A DNA stretch of 64,000 bases, from positions 1 to 64,000 of the forward strand of contig JAEUIQ010000010.1 in NCBI GenBank assembly GCA_016794985.1. The letters run 5' to 3'. This document shows, piece by piece, positions 28,001 to 36,355 of this stretch (positions are counted from its first letter, which is position 1; every line of letters begins with the position of its first letter). This DNA comes from Planctomycetaceae bacterium. Its GTDB lineage: Bacteria > Planctomycetota > Planctomycetia > Pirellulales > Pirellulaceae. Under the pieces are notes generated by a model. The model made no database searches. It was not told the DNA's origin and was given only the letters and a program-made list of their open reading frames with translations. Both the position numbers and the translations under genes were made by a program.

Positions 28001-29456
28001 CTTCACCAGCTTAGTTAAGGATCCCGCCGCAAGCGTGCGACGCGAACTAGCCATTTCGCTGCGTTTTGATTCGTCGCAAGAAATGCCGCAGCGCTGGGTG
28101 GAGTTGGCGCTGCAACACGACGATCAAGATCGTTGGTATTTGGAGGCCTTGGGCATCGGGGCCGAGTTGCGTTGGGATGATTGTTTCCAGGCTTACTTGG
28201 CCAGCATCCAAGGCCAGCAACGTCAAGCGACGTTTGATCTCGTATGGCGAGCCCGCACGGCGTTGGCATTACCCATGGTGATTGACCGACTAACAGCGCG
28301 CGACGCCAAGTCGGATCAGGTCATGCGCTTGCTGCGCGCTTTGGACTATTATTCGGCAGAGCAGCGGGTGGCAGTCTTCAATCAAGTTCTGGAACGAATG
28401 GTGACGCGAAACGCGAAGTTGCCACAGGACGATGAATTGCTGATGTACGCATTGACCCAAGTTCCCACGGCACAACAATGGTTGGAGAAGCACGCTGAAC
28501 TGGACGCGAATTTGCGTCAAAGTCTGGCCAAGGCCGATCGAGAATCCCAAGTTCAGTTCTTGCGAAAGGTGCCACTAAAGGACAGCGAGAACTTGTTGAT
28601 CCCGTTGGCGACCTCCACCGATACGCCAGGTATCGCTGCTGCCGAGATGCTGTTGCAACGATATCCGAATGGTCAATGGCGAAAGGGATTGAATGACGAA
28701 CAAAACATCGCGGCGATCGGATTGGTCTCGACGATGGCGGCAGGGAATCCGAGTGTGACTCAGCCGTTCTTGGAAGCGCTGTTGGCGGACGAAAAACTAC
28801 CGCCAGCCGTTCGAGTGGAAGCGGCCAAAGGATTGACTCGCAGTGACTCGGGTTCGCTGTTGTTGTTGAAATTGGCCGAGGCGGGTCAGTTGTACGCCGA
28901 AGCTCGGTTGAGCGTGGGGTCCCGCTTGCGTGGTAGCCAAAACGACGCCGTCCGTCAACGAGCCAGTGAACTGTTCCCAGCTCCCAAAGGTCGTGCCGCG
29001 GAACCATTGCCGTCCTTGACCGAGTTGGTCGAGCGTCGCGGGAATGTACAACAAGGCGAGATCATTTATCGCACCACCGGAACGTGTGCCAATTGTCATC
29101 AGGTTGGTGGCCAAGGTAAGAATGTCGGGCCTGAGCTCAGTCAGATCGGCGACAAGTTGGCGCGTGAGGCGTTGTATGTGTCGATACTGGATCCTTCGGC
29201 TGGCATCAGCCACAGCTATGAAAGCTATGCTGCATTGCTGACGTCGGGTCAGCAAGTGGTAGGTTTGCTGGTGAGCCAGACCGATTCGGAAATCGTACTC
29301 AAAGACGCGGAGGGTATCCAGCGCACCTTAGCGCGGGAAGACATCGAAGAGTTCAAACGCTTGGAGAAGAGCATCATGCCGGACAACCTGCACGAAACCC
29401 TCTCCACCGATGATCTCGTCAACTTGGTCGAGTATTTGACGACGCTGAAGAAGTAA
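25008..29456 (+). CDS. PVC-type ThuA/NPCBM/dehydrogenase/HEAT/cytochrome c fusion
   Basis: A 1482-residue exported protein. ATG 25008 follows ACGGAG and opens a signal peptide ending near SDAQ. Domains in order: ThuA-like (about 45-285, beginning IVFLAGNPSHGYG); NPCBM carbohydrate-binding module (about 360-492, with GIGTHANSAIGF); a large beta-propeller dehydrogenase-type domain (about 515-880, with SLTNLDVDHRGRVWVCE and DEDGDDIPDRQ); HEAT repeats (about 890-1340); and a C-terminal cytochrome c heme site CANCHQ near 1359 followed by the planctomycete heme-binding domain. It is suited to binding, oxidising and passing electrons from sugars outside the cytoplasm. It terminates the oxidoreductase cluster, and is larger than most relatives. 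Confidence 0.93.
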   Translation: MIRSFCSTRFAMFVCLALFQAALSCSSECSDAQEATSTPTTNQPRIVFLAGNPSHGYGSHEHAAGCRILAESIEKSTGGTVACEVYTGGWPEDDEVLNGASSIVMYADGGGGHPALGHLPRLKELMDRGVGFVCLHYAVEVPTDRGGPEFLEWLGGYFETHWSVNPHWEADFKTLPNHPVTQGVRPFKALDEWYFHMRFQPAMKGVTPILTAVPPLDTIRRPDGPHSGNPTVRQAVSNGEPQHTAWIYERPNGGRSFGFTGGHFHWNWGREEILKVVSNAIIWTAKVDVPQTGLPVKQPGVEQLETGQDYPQPGDYQREQIQREFKIMSRPNQQPTEKAPATPARKLAQTKVLTKQTPGHAEDLQANIEGVTELFLVVNDGGNGYSCDWADWIEPTLVGAGQPDLKLTTLNWTVSQTQWGQVNKGRNAGGGPLRVNGQEVADGIGTHANSAIGFKIPPGYQTLKVRCGLDNGGTDQGGGDQSSIQFLVYADAMPTSATLEGSPDRDPVNAVSGLEIHSGVAATLAAAEPTLKSLTNLDVDHRGRVWVCEVMNYRGHNGRRPEGDRILILEDENADGVMDTSKVFYQGRDIDSAMGICVLGNRVIVSASPNVWVFTDEDGDDIPDRQELLFTKTGQAQHDHSAHSFLFGPDGKLYWNFGNTGHTVHDRNGNLVVDLAGNTVQNHGKPYREGMVFRCDLDGSHFEVLGHNFRNNYEVTIDSFGTLWQSDNDDDGNRGVRINYVMEFGNFGYQDELTGAGWQAPRVNMEQNIPERHWHLNDPGVVPTMLLTGAGSPSGIMFYEGDLLPEVFRNQIIHCDPGPNVVRSYPTTKHGAGYQATMVALLEGVSDKWFRPADVCVAPDGSLFVTDWYDPGVGGHAMGDLDRGRLFRVAPPGAKYSIPKFDFTTPAAAVEALLNPNLSVRYLAWEAIQRFGAEAKAPLQKLVKDQRPQVRARALWAWGKLPGEATAAVAAAARDNDPDVRCVAVRLARQTKVPADQYFTSLVKDPAASVRRELAISLRFDSSQEMPQRWVELALQHDDQDRWYLEALGIGAELRWDDCFQAYLASIQGQQRQATFDLVWRARTALALPMVIDRLTARDAKSDQVMRLLRALDYYSAEQRVAVFNQVLERMVTRNAKLPQDDELLMYALTQVPTAQQWLEKHAELDANLRQSLAKADRESQVQFLRKVPLKDSENLLIPLATSTDTPGIAAAEMLLQRYPNGQWRKGLNDEQNIAAIGLVSTMAAGNPSVTQPFLEALLADEKLPPAVRVEAAKGLTRSDSGSLLLLKLAEAGQLYAEARLSVGSRLRGSQNDAVRQRASELFPAPKGRAAEPLPSLTELVERRGNVQQGEIIYRTTGTCANCHQVGGQGKNVGPELSQIGDKLAREALYVSILDPSAGISHSYESYAALLTSGQQVVGLLVSQTDSEIVLKDAEGIQRTLAREDIEEFKRLEKSIMPDNLHETLSTDDLVNLVEYLTTLKK

Positions 29457-29498
29457 CATAGCCCGAGTGTTGTCACTTTCTCGGCATCGTGAAATACG

Positions 29499-29638
29499 AT
29501 ACCGTTCGATGTTCGCGGAACCACTTTGCAAAGCAATCTTGGGCAGTCTCCCGTTTTGCCGAGAGAACTGACGATACTGTTCCGTTTTTGCGCCATCAAG
29601 CGAGTTGGCCGCTAAATCCGTACCTCATCGAACGGTAT
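29499..29638. repeat. Small inverted-repeat element
   Basis: ATACCGTTCGATG (29499-29511) is the perfect inverted complement of CATCGAACGGTAT (29626-29638), with 114 bases between. The spacing and perfect 13-base ends look like a small non-autonomous element, but no target duplication was seen. Confidence 0.5.
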
Positions 29639-29673
29639 AGTCGCCAAATGGCCCGAAAGATCGCTTGAAGAAA

Positions 29674-30105
29674 ATGACGATGAACTTTAGGCAGATGATC
29701 TCGTTCGCCGTTCTTGTTGCGATAGCATGCTGGGTTTCGACTGTGAAATTTGAATCTGTTTGGTCAAGTTGGCAACTGGATGTTTTCTTGATTCTCTTTT
29801 CGATAGCGATGGCGTACGATCCGAGCCAAAAGTCGCCGGTCATCCGAGTTGGACGAATCGTGGCGTACATCGTCGCCGTCTATCAGTTTCTATTCTTTGC
29901 TTGTCCGGTGATTCGAGGATGTATCGCGCTGGATTACTCCGATAAAGAGACACTCGCCTTCCAAGCTGTCGCCGGTTTGCTTTTCAGTTGGATTGCGCTG
30001 TTATGGTTGGCGTTGTCGCTTGTCCTACTCAAGCGTCGCCGCAGCCCAACCTCGCGTTCGAACGATGAACGTACAGTTCTCAATCATGATATGGACGTGA
30101 ACTGA
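29674..30105 (+). CDS. Small membrane protein of unknown function
   Basis: About 143 residues starting MTMNFRQM, with four hydrophobic segments: ISFAVLVAIACWV, LDVFLILFSIAMAY, IVAYIVAVYQFLFFACPVI and GLLFSWIALLWLALSLVLL. The C terminus is basic then hydrophilic (KRRRSPTSRSNDER). The start could be ATG at 29674 or 29680. No family is recognised. It lies just beyond the 13-base inverted repeat and just before a region of repeat debris, and may belong to that unstable zone. There is no operon context. Confidence 0.6.
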   Translation: MTMNFRQMISFAVLVAIACWVSTVKFESVWSSWQLDVFLILFSIAMAYDPSQKSPVIRVGRIVAYIVAVYQFLFFACPVIRGCIALDYSDKETLAFQAVAGLLFSWIALLWLALSLVLLKRRRSPTSRSNDERTVLNHDMDVN

Positions 30106-30753
30106 ACTTTCCCCAACCTCTCATTCAAGACTCCGAGAAACTATCGAAGTTCTATTCTTCTTGCTCGTTCCGAGTAGCAGTGTCGTATTTGCAATTTGGA
30201 TGACACAGATTGGGGAGGAGGTCTTGGAGTTGACTGCGGCGTTAGCAGCGTACGGCTGTCTCGCGAATATTCGTTTGATTTACAGCTTCGCACAAAACTC
30301 ACGCGGCATTCCTTTGCCCCCATTCTTTTGCCGTTCCGTTCGGCAGCGTTGGCAGTGCCTATCAATGTTACTTGGAAAAAGAATGCTGGCAGAGGAATGG
30401 GAGACCGGACCAATGAGCCACCTCACATTCAAAGAACAACACTAGAAAGGATTACCGATCTAAAACGAATTTGCAGAAACAGAGTGGCATAATCATCTCG
30501 CTGATGAAAACTACTGCAGGATACTTGAACATGTCAAACCTTTTCTTGCGGTCTAAATCCGTTTACACAGCGGAAGGGTCGGGTTTGGGGGAATCCTGAT
30601 TGACTGTTTCTTAAGGTGTGGGCTTCAATGGCGTGTTCGTCAAGCGTTAGGGGACTCTGATAGCAATTTTGGGGACATACAATGTTACTTGGTCGATCCA
30701 CAACCGAGGAGATTCTGCAGGCCCACAATCAACGACTGCCAGGCTCCTGCTGC
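30106..30753. other. Gene-free scar region
   Basis: No gene is supported. It holds the solitary repeat copy at 30285-30405 and, further on, sequence just upstream of the IstB remnant with no reading frame of its own. Short open frames are broken and overlap each other. Confidence 0.6.
30285..30405 (+). repeat. Solitary truncated copy of the dispersed repeat
   Basis: The 3' part of a repeat unit is seen: CGCGGCATTCCTTTGCCCC, a second CATTCTTTTGCC, a CGGCAGCGTTGGCAGTGCC block, then TGGCAGAGGAATG. It lacks the ATCTTTTACCAT hairpin half. It has the same orientation as the right-hand array. Confidence 0.8.
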
Positions 30754-30756
30754 TAG

Positions 30757-31173
30757 AAAATTGCGTGTCCGCATCGGGTATGTCCGATCTTCGATTTCGT
30801 TTACGACTTCCTGCATGGAGAAGCCTTGGAGCGGCAGGAACGACTTCGGGCGCGGTATCTCAAGCCGGACCTGTTAATCATTGATGATATGAGGATGAAG
30901 CAGTTGCCAGTGCGATCTGGCGAGCACCTCTTCGAAATCGTGATGCCTCGTCACGAACGACGCACGATGATGATGATGACACGCAATCGTCCGTTAGAGG
31001 ATTGGGGCAAATTGATCTGTGACGTAACGAGTGCCAGGGCGATCCCGGACTGGTTCTTAAACCGCGCCGAACTGTTGCAGATCATGGGTCACAGCAACCG
31101 CTTGAACCGTTCTGCTGGAAATAGAAAAAATTCAAGAAGTATCAATGTGCCAACCGGGTTCTCCGCCGAATAG
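30757..31173 (+). pseudogene. IstB-like transposase helper remnant (IS21 family)
   Basis: In the frame ending at 31173, the translation reads FDFVYDFLHGEAL, then RYLKPDLLIIDDMRMKQLP (the Walker B region of IstB), then NRPLEDWGKLICDVTSA and LLQIMGHSNRLNRSAG. These match the C-terminal half of IstB ATP-binding proteins. The Walker A half is absent, an in-frame TAG lies at 30754, and the run TMMMMTRNRP replaces the usual TMMTSNRP. No istA is found. It is an inactive relic. The surrounding 30-31 kb zone carries other repeat debris. Confidence 0.8.
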
Positions 31174-31180
31174 AGCTAGG

Positions 31181-31516
31181 TCAAACAGTACTAAACCCAC
31201 TTTCCCCGTCCCTATCACCAAAGTGGTACTGTTTGAAGCGAAAACAACTGGCACCGTTTGAACTGCCAATTGACATCGAAAACACAAGCTGTACGCGGCC
31301 AACGCTACGCAAATCCTGTCTTTCCTGAAATGCGAAATAGACGCGGGTTTCGTTTTCGGCCCAACGCGTCACGTAGAAAGCCAACGGTACTTCGCGTACT
31401 TCCTGGTGGACGCTCAAAGCCTGATAGTCTTCAGCGACAGACTCGTCCAATCTTTCAAACGCGAACGCGATTTTGGGCGTTCGCAATTCGGACTTCCTCC
31501 ATGCAAGGAGACGCAC
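31181..31516 (-). CDS. Hypothetical small protein downstream of moeA
   Basis: An open frame of 111 residues begins with GTG, preceded by GAGGGA nine bases upstream, 13 bases beyond the moeA stop on the same strand. Its composition (IAFAFERLDESVAEDYQALS) looks like coding sequence rather than noise, but no family is recognised. It ends close to the IstB remnant and could be a truncated gene. Translational coupling to moeA is possible. Treat as tentative. Confidence 0.4.
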   Translation of the reverse strand: MRLLAWRKSELRTPKIAFAFERLDESVAEDYQALSVHQEVREVPLAFYVTRWAENETRVYFAFQERQDLRSVGRVQLVFSMSIGSSNGASCFRFKQYHFGDRDGESGFSTV

Positions 31517-31528
31517 TTTTCAATTCCC

Positions 31529-32950
31529 TCACCCGAGGATCATTGGTAATTGCATGACGTGAACTGGCGAATTGATGGTTGGTGCGGGGGCGTTTGGGGG
31601 AAAGTAGATGAGACAATTTGCGGCGGTCGGCGTGCGTAAGTCGGGCGAGCCTTGCCAGTCCAGCGGGGTAACGCGCAGTGATTCCGCCAAGGATGGATGC
31701 GAGAGCGACTCGACGTTGTTGGATTCTTCCCATGGTGCGGACAGGAACTCCAGTCGGCCCGGCCAAAAGGTCAAGCGACTGTCTTGGTAATCGCCCGCTT
31801 GGGTCAGCCGGGCCATGAACCAATTGGGACGCGCTGGACTTCCGCTCAAGGCTGCAATCAGCGGCCAAGCAAACAAATGAAACGTCACCCACACGCTGAT
31901 CGGATTTCCGGGGAATCCCATGACCATCGTGTTGAGGCTCGGCGCTGCGTTTGCGTCGCGATCGTGATCATGACCACGGAAACGTCCGCAATAAATCGGT
32001 TTGCCAGGTTTGAGGTGGACTCCGTGAAAGAGCGTTCTGACTCCTAACCGTTGAAACAGCGTTGGCAATTGATCCTTCTCCCCCGCCGAAACTGCGCCCG
32101 TCGTTAATACAAGATCGACCTTACCCAACTGCGTGTGCAGCCATGCCACAATTTGCGATTCGGAATCGCCGGCATGAGCAACCGCGATCTCCGTCACGCC
32201 GAACAGTCGCAGAAGTGAATGCAAGAGCGGTCCATTCGAATTGTAGATCTGGTCGCGTTGCAACGCATGGCCCGCGTTTGTTAACTCATCACCGGTGGTC
32301 AAGATGGCCACCCGTGGTTTAACAAAACAGCACAATGAGTCGCGACCGGTGCTGGCCAACAGCCCTATGTGTATAGGTTGTAGCTGCGTGCCGATCGGAA
32401 TCAGTCGTTCACCGCGACGAAAAACCGAGCCCCGCGTGAGAACATGCGTCGAAGAGCAGCGCGTTGGCAAACGCACTCGAGTGGCGTGGCGAGCCAACTC
32501 CCAATGGGGGCGACCGTGGGACGCGGACGAGTCGCTATCTCGGTCGTTGATCCACTCGACTTCTTCGAGCATGGCAACGCCAACGGCACCGGTCGGGATG
32601 ACGGCCCCGGTCATGATGCGAACGGCCTCGCCAGCCACTAGTGGTCGTGCGAAGTGTTCACCTGGAAATACCTCGCCTACAAGTTGTCGGTCGCGCTCGA
32701 ATTCAATGGAGCGGTGCACCAAACTGTTCGTGGTAGCGGGCCAAGAATCAGCGGTTGCCGCAGGGGCATAAGCCACACCGTCGCGCAGCGATTGATCGCC
32801 CGGCGGATGATCGATGGTCGCGACGACCTCTTCAGCCGAGACTCGCCCCACGGCTTCAGCCAACGGCACTTCTTCACTGCGGCTGGCGGTGATGACGGCC
32901 AATTCTTGTTGCAGGACTGCGAGTGCCTGAGCCAAGGGGATTGGGGGCAT
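31529..32950 (-). CDS. moeA: Molybdopterin molybdenumtransferase
   Basis: Inserts molybdenum into adenylylated molybdopterin. The 473-residue protein shows MTGAVIPTGAVGVAMLEEVE, RVAILTTGDEL, VLTTGAVSAGEKDQLP and VMGFPGNPISVWVTFHLF, all diagnostic of the MoeA family. The usual GGxSxGxxD motif reads TTGAVSAGEKD, with alanine replacing one glycine. A partner, moaE, lies elsewhere in the window. The gene is 23 bases downstream of fliS on the same strand and may be cotranscribed, an unusual pairing. Starts at ATG, giving MPPIPLAQALAVLQQ. Confidence 0.95.
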   Translation of the reverse strand: MPPIPLAQALAVLQQELAVITASRSEEVPLAEAVGRVSAEEVVATIDHPPGDQSLRDGVAYAPAATADSWPATTNSLVHRSIEFERDRQLVGEVFPGEHFARPLVAGEAVRIMTGAVIPTGAVGVAMLEEVEWINDRDSDSSASHGRPHWELARHATRVRLPTRCSSTHVLTRGSVFRRGERLIPIGTQLQPIHIGLLASTGRDSLCCFVKPRVAILTTGDELTNAGHALQRDQIYNSNGPLLHSLLRLFGVTEIAVAHAGDSESQIVAWLHTQLGKVDLVLTTGAVSAGEKDQLPTLFQRLGVRTLFHGVHLKPGKPIYCGRFRGHDHDRDANAAPSLNTMVMGFPGNPISVWVTFHLFAWPLIAALSGSPARPNWFMARLTQAGDYQDSRLTFWPGRLEFLSAPWEESNNVESLSHPSLAESLRVTPLDWQGSPDLRTPTAANCLIYFPPNAPAPTINSPVHVMQLPMILG

Positions 32951-32973
32951 GAGGAAATTGAGTTCTTGTTGGA

Positions 32974-33441
32974 TTACGCTTCGAAGCTAAATGAGCCTGG
33001 GACATGAGTCGTGGGCAGGCTTCCGGCTGGGAAGTGTGGCGTCGGAATCGGTGGTTCGTGCCCTGGGGAAGCACCATTGCGCATTTGGTCGCAAACCATG
33101 GTCCACGTTTCCTGTTCAATCGTGAGGACTCGAATGATCTGCCGCAGCCGTTCCTCGGAACGCTCGAACGAAGCGATATTGATCTCGCGATTCAGAAAGC
33201 GGTACAAATCCAGGATGGGCTTGTTGGCCGGAATGTCTTGAATCGTGACCAAAAGTTCGACCAAAATATCGCGAGCGCGATTGGTGCTCTCTAATCCGGC
33301 TTCAAAGTCTGAAACGCTCCAGTGTTGGATCGTCTCGTTGGCAAAGCGGATCGCGCCTTCCAACAATAGCTTACGCAGCTTTTGCGGGCTCGCACTAAGC
33401 ACTTCATTGGCCATGTATTGCCGCCGGGCTCGGTCGATCAT
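32974..33441 (-). CDS. fliS: Flagellar export chaperone FliS
   Basis: A small helical chaperone that binds flagellin and prevents premature polymerisation. Its 155 residues match the family: ARRQYMANEVLSASPQKLRK, a short LLEGAIRFANETI helix, LVELLVTIQDIPANKPILDL, and the closing LTIEQETWTMVCDQM. It directly follows fliD, six bases from its end, as is usual for flagellar loci. The extended proline-rich tail (PPIPTPHFPAG) is unlike enteric FliS. No flagellin gene lies in the window. Confidence 0.85.
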   Translation of the reverse strand: MIDRARRQYMANEVLSASPQKLRKLLLEGAIRFANETIQHWSVSDFEAGLESTNRARDILVELLVTIQDIPANKPILDLYRFLNREINIASFERSEERLRQIIRVLTIEQETWTMVCDQMRNGASPGHEPPIPTPHFPAGSLPTTHVPGSFSFEA

Positions 33442-33447
33442 GCAGTG

Positions 33448-36174
33448 CTACCCATTTCGTGAAATTGAGGGGGAAGGTTGAATGGAGTTAACGGCCGTTT
33501 GGCTGCGTTGAATACGCGACAACGTTTCTTCCATTCGAAAAAACTGATTGAGCAATCGTTCTCGGTAGGCTTCCAAACGAAGCGACTGCGAATCGATCCG
33601 ATCGTTAATCGTTTCAATCTGCCGTTGCAAAGTCGAGTTCCGATTCAAAAGCACCGAGTTCTCAATCCCGGCCAAGCGATCTGTTACCGCAGTAAACCGA
33701 GCAGCCACTCCCGTGTTTGCGGTCTCGAAGAACTGCACGACCGCGGTTGGATTCTGCTCCAGTGCTTGCGCAAACTTTGTCTTGTCGAATTTGAGCGTCC
33801 GAGTTTCGGCATCAAAATCGACGCCAACTTCACGCAGCGAGCGAATGGGACCGGCTCCAGTAAAGGTCGCCGACGCCAAGCGGTTCAGATCTTGTTCAAC
33901 ACGCAAGGCTTCGGAAGTCCCAAACAGCACTCCCGTGCGAACCTGTGTTCCCGAAGCGGTCGTCGTCGACTCGAAACTCGTGAATTCCTTGACCTTATTG
34001 GCAACTCCATTGAATTGATCGACAAACAATTGAACGGCATTGCTAATCGCATCGACATCGGTCTCGACCGAGACCGTAACCGGAGTTTGGCTGGTTTGAT
34101 TAACGGTAAAGTCGACGTTGGGAACCAAGCCAGTGAACGTATTCGAGGTCGACGATAGCAACAGCGATGCGGCACTGTCCGGTGGTCCGAATTGAACCAA
34201 AGCATCGCGACCGCGGGACACTTGGTCGAAGTTCAGATTCAATGTCGTGTCCAACCAAAGATTGCCATTGGCTCCGGGCTGTTGGCTCGTCAAATTCAGG
34301 CGATAGCCCACACCATCGAAGAAGCGAGAAGCGCGGACATTGGCTCCCGACTGATTGATCTTCGTGATGACGTCATCGAGGTTGTCGGTGGCCGTGATTT
34401 CGATGTCGGTGCGTTGCGTACCCTCCAAGGCGAGATCGCCGCCTTGAACGGTTCCGGTCCCAGCGATGCCCAAATTGGCGGCTGCTTTGCCGTTGCCCAC
34501 ATCGCTGATAGTAAAGGTGCCGGTACCGCTCGTCGTGTCGATCAAGCGAATCCCATTGCCTTCGCTATTGATCGACGCTTGAACACCAATACCGAGACTG
34601 TTGACGGCATCCAAGACATCGCCAATCGTACTTGCTCCGAGAACCGATAGATTGACAGCAGCCGTGGCTCCCAAGGCATTCTTGATCAAGAACGAGCCGT
34701 TGGTCACACCACCTCGGAAATCGGCCAATTTTGTGTTGCGATTGACGGTTTGCAAATCCAACGCGGCGGAGCCTGCCACGTTGGAAGTGGTGGTTTGCGC
34801 AATACGAAGCTTGGTGGCCGTTTGCAGCCCGTCGCCGCCGTTGGCGATGATCAACGAGCCCGTACCGCCGCTTTCGTCACGTATTTCAAAGCCGGTTCGA
34901 TCACTGTTCAGCACCGCATTGACCGAGATCCCTGCCGCACCATTGATCGCCGTCAATACTTCGTCCAAGGTCGAAACGTTTCCCAAGTTGACATTCGCGC
35001 TGTTACCCGCACGATCGGTGATCGACAGAATGCCCAGTGTCCCTAAGCCCTGACCACCGCCAAGGCGTGACAATAGTACGGTGTCTAGTCCGGACTGAAT
35101 GCGTGACCCGGTCAAAGTAGAACCGGAGGCTGTTCCGGTAAGTCCCAAGTCGGTTGCAGCGGTGCTGCCAATTCCATTGCTGACGGCAAACGTTCCACTG
35201 CCCGTGGTCAGGTCGAGAACTTCCAGGCGGTCGCCTGACGCACTGATTTGCGCTTGCACGCGAGTGGGGGCCGAGGCATTGATGAGATCGACCACCTGGC
35301 CCAAAGTGGTTGCCGTCCCGAAGTTGACATCCACATTAGCGCCACCGTCCGCCAAGCTGATGGAGATCGCGGCGCTGCTGCTCTTGAAGGCCACTCCATT
35401 GCCGTTGTTCAACGTGGAAAGCAGCGTGTCGTCAGACAGCGAAACGACGTCGGCGCCGGTGGCGGAATTCGCGGCGACGTTGATGCCTGAGAGTCCCAAA
35501 TCAAAGGCCGTTGTGCCGCCACCGACCTCTTGAACGCGCAGATTGGCGGCTGTTTGCCCGGTTTCATCAATCAACTCGAACCGATCGCCATTGGCGCGAA
35601 TCTCGACGTTGATATCCGAGTTGTTGTTGATGGCCTCAACGACATCGTCTACTGTTTTCGCTTGACGCAAATCGATTATGGCCGTCGCCCCGCTGCGATC
35701 CGTGATCCGAATCTGTCCGCGTTCGACGCCTGAGCCGCCATTGAGCTGCGACAAGTCCAGCGGCTGACTGAACAATCCGCCTTTTTGAAATGAGATCGTG
35801 CCTGCTCCGATAGGTGCCGTGGTAGAAGCAATCGTCGAACTCAACAGTTGATTGGTTTCGGCGCGCCGCACCGGCGTCAAGCTGAAGCTACCAACGGCTG
35901 GCGTCCCATTTCGGACTGCAGTGATGGCTTCACTGGATGATTTGACTTTGACCGATTTGAAGACCGAGTTGTCACCGGTGAGCCGCTTCGCTGACAACTC
36001 GAGTGAGACGACCAACTTGGTCAGATCGGTGATGGCTGTTTGCTGGCTGGCCAAGCTCTGCGCGCGGAGCGCCAAACGGGCCCGAGGTCGTCCCGCGATG
36101 TCGGTCAATTGCTTGACGGTGTCGGCAATATTGATGCCCGATATGAGTCCGACGGAGGATTGAATACCTGACAT
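33448..36174 (-). CDS. fliD: Flagellar filament cap protein FliD, expanded
   Basis: Caps the growing flagellar filament. It has 908 residues from ATG 36174 (MSGIQSSVGLISGINIADTV), about twice the usual 450-650. The N-terminal domain shows the expected GLISGINIADTV start, and the C terminus has the coiled-coil STLQRQIETINDRIDSQSLR with RLLNQFFRMEETLSRI. Between them lie four tandem repeats of about 105-110 residues (roughly 145-240, 250-355, 362-470, 480-580), each with a GG-containing turn, an ITDRSG-like strand and a helix of the type VDDVVEAIN; they look like flagellin hook IN motifs. A fifth degenerate copy follows. Cotranscribed with fliS. Confidence 0.93.
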   Translation of the reverse strand: MSGIQSSVGLISGINIADTVKQLTDIAGRPRARLALRAQSLASQQTAITDLTKLVVSLELSAKRLTGDNSVFKSVKVKSSSEAITAVRNGTPAVGSFSLTPVRRAETNQLLSSTIASTTAPIGAGTISFQKGGLFSQPLDLSQLNGGSGVERGQIRITDRSGATAIIDLRQAKTVDDVVEAINNNSDINVEIRANGDRFELIDETGQTAANLRVQEVGGGTTAFDLGLSGINVAANSATGADVVSLSDDTLLSTLNNGNGVAFKSSSAAISISLADGGANVDVNFGTATTLGQVVDLINASAPTRVQAQISASGDRLEVLDLTTGSGTFAVSNGIGSTAATDLGLTGTASGSTLTGSRIQSGLDTVLLSRLGGGQGLGTLGILSITDRAGNSANVNLGNVSTLDEVLTAINGAAGISVNAVLNSDRTGFEIRDESGGTGSLIIANGGDGLQTATKLRIAQTTTSNVAGSAALDLQTVNRNTKLADFRGGVTNGSFLIKNALGATAAVNLSVLGASTIGDVLDAVNSLGIGVQASINSEGNGIRLIDTTSGTGTFTISDVGNGKAAANLGIAGTGTVQGGDLALEGTQRTDIEITATDNLDDVITKINQSGANVRASRFFDGVGYRLNLTSQQPGANGNLWLDTTLNLNFDQVSRGRDALVQFGPPDSAASLLLSSTSNTFTGLVPNVDFTVNQTSQTPVTVSVETDVDAISNAVQLFVDQFNGVANKVKEFTSFESTTTASGTQVRTGVLFGTSEALRVEQDLNRLASATFTGAGPIRSLREVGVDFDAETRTLKFDKTKFAQALEQNPTAVVQFFETANTGVAARFTAVTDRLAGIENSVLLNRNSTLQRQIETINDRIDSQSLRLEAYRERLLNQFFRMEETLSRIQRSQTAVNSIQPSPSISRNG

Positions 36175-36355
36175 GACGTGGTCCCGAACGCAGCGCACTA
36201 CGAAACGCCCGACATCTCTCGCGAGACCGGGCTCCTTAGGGTCTGATCGGTCGAGCTATTGAAACGAATCACAAAGTTTTACTTGATCCGCTCAAGCCGC
36301 AAAGATTGCCTAATCGCTACATTTGATAGCAACAGACTTTTCGATAGGATCCTCG

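Noticed and set aside
33478-34158. A 226-residue plus-strand open frame in fliD
   Set aside because: Complement of the fliD coding strand, with no domain.
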